Assembly (NCBI GenBank): GCA_038238115.1
Contig: JBBRYB010000006.1
Coordinates: 1 to 64,000, forward strand
DNA from: JBBRYB01 sp038238115
GTDB lineage: Bacteria; Actinomycetota; Actinomycetes; Propionibacteriales; Nocardioidaceae
Length of the DNA stretch: 64,000 nucleotides
Reading direction: 5' to 3'
The stretch's first letter is position 1; every line of letters begins with the position of its first letter. The translations under genes were made by a program, and so were the position numbers. Of the stretch, positions 57,889-64,000 are shown piece by piece. Under the pieces are notes generated by a model. It was not told the DNA's origin and made no database searches. It saw only the letters and a list, made by a program, of their open reading frames with translations.

Positions 57889-58578
57889 ATGGATCGGGAG
57901 GCGCCGACATGGCAGTTCAGCGCAGGGCGTCCGCTGCCTGACGAGCCTCAGCTGGGCCCGCGTCTGGTGAACGTTCCCTGGGTGCGCGTCGAAGGCTGGA
58001 TCGAGAGGTACGACGCGCGGCATCCGGAGACCCGCTGGGCCGTTGCTCCCGAGATCGTGACCGCCCGAAGCGCCGACGGCACCACCGCGGAGCTGCCCGT
58101 CCCGGTCACGCCGCTCGGCGACATCACGCTGCAGGGCTTCCTGGCGCACCTTCACCGGCCCTGGCAGCTGGGGATCGTTCTCGTCCGCCGCGGCGGCTTC
58201 GCCGTGGCTGCCCTCGTCGGTGACGAGGTCGTCGAGTCGAAGGTCGGGCAGCGCCACGTCCAGGGCCGGACGAAGGCAGGTGGCTGGTCGCAGCAGCGGT
58301 TCGCTCGTCGCCGTGACAACCAGGCCCGCGCCGCCTTCGACGCGGCGGCCGGCTACGTGCAGCAGCTGCTGCTGCCCAGGGCGGCTCGCCTTGACCTGCT
58401 CGGGACGGGTGGCGACCGCGCAGCCGTCGACACTGTCTTCGAGGCGCGGGGGCTCGAGCCGCTGGCCGCCATACCCCGGCAGTGGCTCGGCGCTATGCCC
58501 GACCCCAGACGGCGCGTGCTCGACGCCGCGGTCGCCCAGCTCCGGTCGCTCAGCATCGAGATCCACGACCCGCCCTGA
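57889..58578 (+). CDS. acVLRF1-type peptidyl-tRNA hydrolase (Vms1-like release factor)
   Basis: A 229-residue protein of the actinobacterial VLRF1 group, related to yeast Vms1/eRF1-like rescue factors that release peptides from tRNA on stalled large subunits. The catalytic-loop pattern is GGWSQQRFARRRDNQA near residue 140, with the Gln expected to act like the GGQ Gln. The C-terminal alpha/beta domain ends with DPRRRVLDAAVAQLRSL. ATG 57889 is chosen because of the -10 hexamer, though the start is not certain. It is convergent to the zinc metallopeptidase gene. Confidence 0.78.
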   Translation: MDREAPTWQFSAGRPLPDEPQLGPRLVNVPWVRVEGWIERYDARHPETRWAVAPEIVTARSADGTTAELPVPVTPLGDITLQGFLAHLHRPWQLGIVLVRRGGFAVAALVGDEVVESKVGQRHVQGRTKAGGWSQQRFARRRDNQARAAFDAAAGYVQQLLLPRAARLDLLGTGGDRAAVDTVFEARGLEPLAAIPRQWLGAMPDPRRRVLDAAVAQLRSLSIEIHDPP

Positions 58579-58598
58579 CCCCGGCCGCAGGGGGGTAG

Positions 58599-59526
58599 CT
58601 AGAGGGAGTCGGTGGAGAAGGTGTCGCAGGCGTCGAGGCGGCCGCTCTGGTAGCCGGTCATGAACCAGCGGACCCGCGCGTCGGCGGAGCCGTGGGTCCA
58701 CTGCTCCTCGTTGACCCTGCCCGAGGTCTCGGCTTGGATTCGGTCGTCACCCACCGCGGCGGCGGCATCGATCGCAGTGGAGATGTCGGCCTCGGTGATC
58801 TGCGAGACGATCGGCTGCCCACTGGCGTCCTCAGCTGTGGTGACGCCGTTGGCCCACATCCCCGCATAGCAGTCGGCCTGGAGCTCGATCCGAACCGACG
58901 CACTCGTCGGACCGGTCTGCCGGCTCTGGTGCTCGGCCAGCGTGCCGAGCAGGTCCTGCACGTGGTGCCCGTACTCGTGAGCCAACACGTAGGCCTCGGC
59001 GAAGTCACCGCCTTGCGCACCCAGCTGGCCTTCGAGCATGTCGCTGTAGAACGTCAGGTCGATGTAGACGAGCTTGTCCTCGGGACAGTAGAACGGACCC
59101 ATCGACTCCGTTGCCTGCCCACAACCGCTCGACGTACTCGCGTCGAAGGTGACGTAATCCACGTCCTGATACCGAACCGAACTCTGCTGGGGCAGCGCGT
59201 CGGCCCAGTAGGCCTGGATGGAGTTGACGTCGGCGAGGATCCTGCAGTCCTGCCGACCAGTGTCGGCACCGGACTGGCAGCTGTCGCTGGTGGCGTCCTG
59301 GCTGCTCCCGCCGAAACCGGGGATCCCCCCCGCCGCACTGGGACACGAGCACCACGATGACGATGAGCACGACGACCCCACCGATGCCGCCGCCCACACC
59401 GGGGCCGCGCCGCATCCCGCCGACTCGGCCGAGGCCGGTCATTCGCGATGGGCCGACTCGGGTCCGTTGGCCGCGTCGGTCCTGGACCTGGCTGCGGTCA
59501 AGCCTGGCCTTCGGGTTGAACTTCAT
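58599..59526 (-). pseudogene. neutral zinc metallopeptidase (YpfJ-like), frameshifted in a C7 run
   Basis: A KPN_00606/YpfJ-type predicted membrane-anchored metallopeptidase split over two frames. ATG 59526 starts MKFNPKARLDRSQVQDRRG with a hydrophobic helix GGIGGVVVLIVIVVLVSQC; this frame then turns Arg-rich. The other frame continues GGIPGFGGSSQ, then the catalytic HEYGHH (AYVLAHEYGHHVQDLL) and RIELQADCYAGMWA, ending at 58599. Removing one base from the seven-C run at 59325-59331 joins the halves as SQCGGGIPGFGG, exactly the family pattern. GGAAGG lies seven bases before the ATG. Everything else is intact, so this is either an assembly error or a fresh inactivation. Confidence 0.87.
59325..59331 (-). 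other. frameshift site: seven-C run in the zinc metallopeptidase gene
   Basis: The in-frame gene needs six consecutive C (plus strand); seven are present. A homopolymer of this length is prone both to sequencing error and to slipped-strand mispairing. Confidence 0.8.
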
Positions 59527-59632
59527 CACAGAACCTTCCAACCCGTTAGGCAGTCGCCTGTAGTCTAGATGAGTTCGGCTGAACGCCTCCGCCGGCGCCG
59601 TCGCCGCCACGAAAGCCATCTGCGCACCTCTC

Positions 59633-61231
59633 ATGATCACTGCACGCCATCTCCACATCCGCGCGGGCGCGCGCATCCTCGTCGACGACGCATCCTTTCG
59701 GATCGGTCCTGGCGACAAGGTTGGCCTCGTAGGTCGCAACGGTGCCGGCAAGACGACGATGACCCGGATCCTCGCCGGGGAAGCGCAGCCCACCGGAGGC
59801 GACGTGCTCCGCACGGGCGATGTCGGCTACCTGCCCCAGGATCCGCGTACGGGTGACCTGCAGGTGCTGGCCCGGGACCGGATCCTCTCGGCTCGAGGAA
59901 TCGACGACGTCGTACGCCGGTTGAGGCGGGCCGAGCACGAGATGGGAAGCGAAACCGAGGGGGTGCGCGACAAGGCCATGCGCCGCTACACGCAGGCCGA
60001 CGCGGAGCTGCACGCCGCGGGAGGCTTCTCCGCGGAGTCCGAGGCCGCCCAGATCGCCGCAAGTCTCGGCCTGCCGGACCGGGTGATGGGTCAGCCCCTG
60101 GAGACTCTCTCCGGCGGCCAGCGCCGCCGGGTCGAGCTGGCGCGCATCCTCTTCTCGGGGGCAGAGACCCTGCTGCTCGACGAGCCCACGAACCACCTCG
60201 ACGCCGACTCCATCGTCTGGCTGCGCGAGTTCCTCAAGTCCCACAAGGGTGGACTGGTCGTGATCAGCCACGACGTCGCGCTGCTCGACGAGACGGTGAC
60301 CAAGGTCTTCCACCTCGACGCCAACCGCGCCGAGGTGGATGTCTACAACGTCGGCTGGCGCAGATACCTCCAACAACGTGAGACCGACGAGCGGCGCCGC
60401 CGGCGCGAGCGCGCCAACGCAGAGAAGAAGGCCACCACCTTGATGGCGCAGGCGGACAAGATGCGTGCCAAGGCCACGAAGGCAACCGCCGCACAGAACA
60501 TGGCCCGCCGCGCTGAGCGGCTGCTGTCCGGACTCGAGGCTGAGCGCCGCAGCGACAAGGTGGCGCGGATCGCCTTCCCGTCGCCGGCACCGTGCGGCAA
60601 GACGCCACTGACGGCTGAGGAGCTGTCGAAGTCCTACGGCTCCCTCGAGGTGTTCACCGACGTCGACCTGGCGATCGACAAGGGCAGCCGCGTCGTCATC
60701 CTTGGGCTCAACGGCGCAGGTAAGACCACGCTGCTGCGCATCCTTGGCGGCCTGGACGACCCCGACACGGGCAAGGTCCGACCCGGGTTCGGGCTCAAGC
60801 TCGGTTACTACGCACAAGAGCACGAGACTCTCGACCTGGGACGCACGGTCGTCGAGAACCTGCAGTCACGTGCTCCGCAGCTGACCGAGACGCAGGCTCG
60901 CAGCGTGCTCGGGTCGTTCCTGTTCTCCGGGGACGACGCGCAGAAGCCGGCCAGCGTGCTGTCAGGTGGGGAGAAGACCCGGCTGGCGCTGGCGACCTTG
61001 GTCGTGTCGGCAGCCAACGTGCTGCTCCTCGACGAGCCGACCAACAACCTCGACCCGGCCAGCCGCGCGGAGGTGCTCGCCGCGATCCGCTCCTACGCTG
61101 GCGCCATCGTTCTCGTTACCCACGACGAGGGAGCCGTCACCGCCCTTCAGCCCGACCGGGTCCTGATCCTGCCCGACGGTGTCGAGGACCTCTGGAACGA
61201 CGAGTACGGCGAGCTCGTCGCCTTGGCCTGA
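59633..61231 (+). CDS. ABC-F family ATPase (ribosome-associated type)
   Basis: A 532-residue protein with two ABC domains and no membrane helices. Walker A motifs are GRNGAGKTT (about 35) and GLNGAGKTT (about 360); signatures LSGGQRRR and LSGGEKTR; Walker B LLLDEPTNHLD and LLLDEPTNNLD. The long inter-domain linker (about 240-330) is Lys/Arg-rich helix. ABC-F proteins act on ribosomes, in translation control or antibiotic protection. The order next to an enoyl-CoA hydratase resembles Rv1473-Rv1472. It is divergent from the metallopeptidase gene; a TAGTCT hexamer (59561-59566) is a possible promoter element. Confidence 0.92.
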   Translation: MITARHLHIRAGARILVDDASFRIGPGDKVGLVGRNGAGKTTMTRILAGEAQPTGGDVLRTGDVGYLPQDPRTGDLQVLARDRILSARGIDDVVRRLRRAEHEMGSETEGVRDKAMRRYTQADAELHAAGGFSAESEAAQIAASLGLPDRVMGQPLETLSGGQRRRVELARILFSGAETLLLDEPTNHLDADSIVWLREFLKSHKGGLVVISHDVALLDETVTKVFHLDANRAEVDVYNVGWRRYLQQRETDERRRRRERANAEKKATTLMAQADKMRAKATKATAAQNMARRAERLLSGLEAERRSDKVARIAFPSPAPCGKTPLTAEELSKSYGSLEVFTDVDLAIDKGSRVVILGLNGAGKTTLLRILGGLDDPDTGKVRPGFGLKLGYYAQEHETLDLGRTVVENLQSRAPQLTETQARSVLGSFLFSGDDAQKPASVLSGGEKTRLALATLVVSAANVLLLDEPTNNLDPASRAEVLAAIRSYAGAIVLVTHDEGAVTALQPDRVLILPDGVEDLWNDEYGELVALA

Positions 61232-61269
61232 CGACGTCGCGCATCAGCGACGAACATTGGTGGCACGGC

Positions 61270-61275
61270 TACGCT
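61270..61275 (+). promoter_or_regulatory. -10 hexamer TACGCT for the enoyl-CoA hydratase gene (leaderless)
   Basis: TACGCT lies 6 bases before ATG 61282. Confidence 0.4.
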
Positions 61276-61281
61276 GCGCTG

Positions 61282-62091
61282 ATGGCCAACCAGGACGCCG
61301 AGCAGGGTCTGCGCTACGACGTGGACGGTGCGGTCGCGACCATCACGCTGTGCCGACCCGAGACACGCAATGCGCAGACACCCGGACTGTGGGCATTGCT
61401 TCGCCGGATCGAGGAGTCGATCCCCCCAGACGTGCGGGTGGTGGTGGTCTCGGCCGAGGGCGAGTCGTTCAGCTCCGGCCTGGACAGGCGCATGCTATCC
61501 CCAGCCGGCGCGCCGGGCGAGATGTCCTTCCTCGAGATGGAGAGGCTCACCGACGCCGAGCTGTCCGAGGTCCTCGCCAGCTACCAGCGGGCCTTCAGCT
61601 GGCTGCGCCGCGATGACATCATCACGATCGCCGCAGTCCAGGGACATGCCGTCGGCGCGGGCTTCCAGCTCGCGCTGGCATGTGACTTCCGGGTGCTGAG
61701 TGAGGACGCACGGTTCGCGATGCTCGAGACATCGCTCGGTCTTGTGCCCGACCTTGGTGGCACCCAGCCGCTCGTGGAGGCGATCGGCTACCCACGCGCC
61801 CTGGAGATCTGCGTGACAGGGCGGTGGGTGGATGCCGACGAGGCACGCCAGCTCGGCTTGGCGACCATCGTCGTACCGCGTGAGGATCTCGCCGGGGCGG
61901 TGTCGGACCTCGCTGCCGCCGTCACCGAGCCCGCGCATGGCGCGGTCACCGGCACGAAACACCTGTTGCGTACGGCGACCTCTCGCGGGTACGCCGACCA
62001 GCTGGCAGAGGAGCGGCTGGCCCAGGTCTCGCGTATCCGCGACCGGGCGGCGGCGATGCGGGCCGGCGCCGCGGGGAACATCGGTGCCTGA
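61282..62091 (+). CDS. echA12: enoyl-CoA hydratase/isomerase family protein, EchA12-like
   Basis: A 269-residue crotonase-fold protein. The oxyanion-hole segments are SAEGESFSSGLDRRM and GHAVGAGFQLALACDFRV. The catalytic position holds ETSLGLVPDLGGTQPLVEAIG, with the Glu-type residue of hydratases near 150. It resembles EchA12 by position after the ABC-F gene and by general length. The exact reaction cannot be assigned. Confidence 0.85.
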   Translation: MANQDAEQGLRYDVDGAVATITLCRPETRNAQTPGLWALLRRIEESIPPDVRVVVVSAEGESFSSGLDRRMLSPAGAPGEMSFLEMERLTDAELSEVLASYQRAFSWLRRDDIITIAAVQGHAVGAGFQLALACDFRVLSEDARFAMLETSLGLVPDLGGTQPLVEAIGYPRALEICVTGRWVDADEARQLGLATIVVPREDLAGAVSDLAAAVTEPAHGAVTGTKHLLRTATSRGYADQLAEERLAQVSRIRDRAAAMRAGAAGNIGA

Positions 62092-62112
62092 GCGCGCGTT
62101 GAAGCCGTCAGC

Positions 62113-64000
62113 ATGAGCAACGCACCCAATCCCGCGCGGATGGTACACAAGTTCAGCCGCGACGATCCGGTCAAGGACCGCGGCGGCCTCGCTCCGGGCA
62201 CAACCCGACGGGTCGCCTCGTTCGCACGGCCGTACAGCCGGCAGATCGCCTGGTTCCTCGGGCTGGTCATCGTCGACGCGCTCCTGGTCATAGCGTCGCC
62301 GCTGCTCTTCAAGAAGATCATCGACGACGGCGTCGCCCAGGACAACGGGGGCCTGGTGACGCTGCTCGCCTTCATCATCGCGGGCCTCGCCGTGGCCGAA
62401 GCCGGTCTCACGCTCGCCCAGCGCTGGTATTCCTCGCGCATCGGCGAGGGACTGATCTACGACCTGCGGACCCGTGTCTTCGGTCATGTACAACGGATGC
62501 CGCTCGGGTTCTTCTCGCGCACCAACACGGGATCACTCGTCTCCCGCCTCAACAACGACGTGATCGGGGCCCAGCGTGCCTTCACGTCGGTACTGTCCGG
62601 CGTGGTGAGCAACGTGATCAGCCTGGTGCTCGTCACCGCGGCGATGCTCTTCCTCTCGTGGAAGATCACCCTGCTGGCGCTCGTCATCCTCCCGGTGTTC
62701 CTCTTCCCGGCGAAGTGGGCAGGTCGCAGGCTCTCGGGGCTGACACGCCAGCAGATGCAGACCAATGCCAGCATGTCCGCCATCATGACCGAGCGCTTCA
62801 ATGTGGGCGGAGCCATGCTCGTCAAGCTCTTCGGCCGGCCCGCGGAGGAGCAGCGCGACTTCGAGGAGAAGTCCGAGGCAGTGCGTGACCTGGGCGTCCA
62901 GATCGCCATGACCGGACGGATCTTCTACAGCGCGCTGACACTGGTCGCCGCACTGGCGACCGCCCTCGTCTACGGCATCGGCGGTCACCTCGTGATCAAT
63001 GGCACTGTCACGATCGGCACCTTGCTGGCGCTGGCGGCGCTGATGGGCCGGCTCTACGGGCCACTCACCGCCCTGTCCAATGTGCGCATCGACATCTTGA
63101 CCGCGCTGGTGTCCTTCGAGCGGGTCTTCGAGGTTCTCGACATCGAGCCGATGATCAAGGACCGGCCGGCGGCTGCACGCCTCGACGCCGGCCCGCCTGT
63201 TGTCGAGTTCCGCCACGTCGACTTCAGCTACCCGACCGCTGAGGAAGTCTCGATCGCCAGCCTGGAGGTCGTAGGCGCCGGCCCCGAGGGCGCGACTCAG
63301 CAGGAGGTGCTTCACGACGTCAGCCTGACGGTCGGGGAGGGCCAGATGGTCGCACTCGTGGGACCTTCCGGCGCAGGCAAGACCACGCTGACGCACCTCG
63401 TAGCGAGGCTGTATGACGTCACCGGCGGCCAGGTGCTCGTCGGCGGCCAGGACGTGCGCGACGTCACTCAGGCGTCGCTGCACGACACGATCGGCTATGT
63501 CACCCAAGACGCGCACATGTTCCATGACACGATCCGCGCCAACCTGCTCTACGCGCGACCTGAAGCGAGCGACGACCAGCTCACTCTCGCCCTCCAGCGG
63601 GCACAGGTCGCGGACCTGGTGGCATCGCTGCCCGACGGGCTGGACACGGTCGTGGGTGACCGCGGCTATCGGCTCAGCGGCGGCGAGCGCCAGCGGCTCG
63701 CGATCGCCCGGCTGCTTCTCCGGGCACCACAGATCGTCGTGCTCGACGAGGCGACCGCCCACCTCGACAGCGAGTCTGAGGTCGCGGTACAACGGGCCCT
63801 CGACACCGCCCTCGAAGGGCGCACATCGCTCGTCATCGCGCACCGTCTCTCCACTGTGCGCAACGCCGACGAGATCGTCGTCGTCCAGGCGGGCCGCGTC
63901 GTCGAGCAGGGCACCCACAGCGAGCTGTTGCTCGCCGGTGGCCTCTACCGCGACCTGTACCGGACCCAGTTCGCTGACCAGACTGACGATCGGCAGCTGA
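62113..64000 (+). CDS. ABC transporter, fused permease/ATPase exporter, cut by the window edge
   Basis: The frame from ATG 62113 stays open to the right edge with no stop, giving at least 629 residues. The N-terminal half is a type-I exporter membrane domain with six helices (IAWFLGLVIVDALLVIASPLL; LVTLLAFIIAGLA). The ATPase half is complete: GPSGAGKTT near residue 420, Q-loop VTQDAHMFHD, signature LSGGERQR, Walker B IVVLDEATAHLD and H-loop IAHRLST. It is a half-transporter likely to dimerise; substrate unknown. The TGA at 63998-64000 is in a different frame, so the C-terminus lies beyond the window. The start is 21 bases after the hydratase stop. Confidence 0.9.
   Translation, partial: MSNAPNPARMVHKFSRDDPVKDRGGLAPGTTRRVASFARPYSRQIAWFLGLVIVDALLVIASPLLFKKIIDDGVAQDNGGLVTLLAFIIAGLAVAEAGLTLAQRWYSSRIGEGLIYDLRTRVFGHVQRMPLGFFSRTNTGSLVSRLNNDVIGAQRAFTSVLSGVVSNVISLVLVTAAMLFLSWKITLLALVILPVFLFPAKWAGRRLSGLTRQQMQTNASMSAIMTERFNVGGAMLVKLFGRPAEEQRDFEEKSEAVRDLGVQIAMTGRIFYSALTLVAALATALVYGIGGHLVINGTVTIGTLLALAALMGRLYGPLTALSNVRIDILTALVSFERVFEVLDIEPMIKDRPAAARLDAGPPVVEFRHVDFSYPTAEEVSIASLEVVGAGPEGATQQEVLHDVSLTVGEGQMVALVGPSGAGKTTLTHLVARLYDVTGGQVLVGGQDVRDVTQASLHDTIGYVTQDAHMFHDTIRANLLYARPEASDDQLTLALQRAQVADLVASLPDGLDTVVGDRGYRLSGGERQRLAIARLLLRAPQIVVLDEATAHLDSESEVAVQRALDTALEGRTSLVIAHRLSTVRNADEIVVVQAGRVVEQGTHSELLLAGGLYRDLYRTQFADQTDDRQL

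Noticed and set aside
62533..63918. A 461-residue minus-strand open frame opposite the last ABC exporter
   Set aside because: The plus strand encodes an intact exporter with all ATPase motifs through this region; the minus frame is Asp/Gln/His-rich shadow.
1..64000. tRNA, rRNA, insertion sequence or integrase genes
   Set aside because: Reading the intergenic regions on both strands gave no cloverleaf, no conserved rRNA segment and no transposase or integrase motif.

Overview
The window is high-GC, gene-dense actinobacterial chromosome. Markers that only make sense there are whiA, rbpA, opcA, SufR-type suf control, two mycothiol-dependent (MDMPI) proteins, a LigB-type DNA ligase and the tail of a DUF222/HNH (13E12-type) protein. 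Gene content and protein style point to Propionibacteriales, probably Nocardioidaceae; this placement is an inference from remembered families, not a computed one. No rRNA, tRNA, CRISPR array, integrase or insertion sequence was found.

Layout. 1-10 kb: tail of a DUF222/HNH protein, a sulfotransferase, acyl-CoA thioesterase, NAD-dependent epimerase, an M23 peptidase with FG-GAP-like repeats, then an htdX-fabG4 pair convergent to the M23 gene and divergent from fadA2 (the Mycobacterium Rv0241c-Rv0243 arrangement). 8.7-28.8 kb: a DNA-repair-rich stretch (ligB, AlkA-type glycosylase, uvrB, uvrA, uvrC). It is interspersed with terC under a manganese riboswitch, a coupled three-gene operon that looks like muropeptide recycling, a coupled MDMPI/metallo-beta-lactamase pair, a Tat Rieske lipoprotein and an 11-unit 21-bp tandem repeat. 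26.8-35.6 kb: uvrC-rapZ-yvcK-whiA, then gap-pgk-tpiA-secG-rbpA. 37-45 kb (minus strand): tkt-tal-pgi-zwf-opcA-pgl, a tightly packed pentose-phosphate operon with pgi inserted. 45.5-50.1 kb: ctaB, a hydrolase lipoprotein, ctaA and an ABC-2 exporter. 50.3-57.1 kb: sufR-sufB-sufD-Rieske ferredoxin-sufC-sufS-sufU-sufT. 57.1-64 kb: a second MDMPI protein, an acVLRF1-type ribosome-rescue hydrolase, a frameshifted zinc metallopeptidase, an ABC-F protein, an enoyl-CoA hydratase and an ABC exporter open at the right edge.

From uvrC to the enoyl-CoA hydratase the order largely follows M. tuberculosis Rv1420-Rv1473, so most of the window is conserved chromosomal core, not an island. Operons are heavily overlapped (ATGA and GTGA junctions), implying translational coupling. 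Many first genes carry a TANNNT -10 hexamer only 6-8 nt before the start codon, implying leaderless mRNAs.

The less ordinary items are two single-base homopolymer frameshifts (PAP2 phosphatase, zinc metallopeptidase), histone-H1-like Lys/Ala tails on both UvrA and OpcA, the 21-bp repeat array, a perfect dyad on the gap promoter, a SufR-type operator over the sufR start codon, a LexA box at the uvrA promoter and the Mn2+ riboswitch before terC. No clearly new multi-gene system is evident; the best candidates for something undescribed are the tails, the repeat array and the gap operator.
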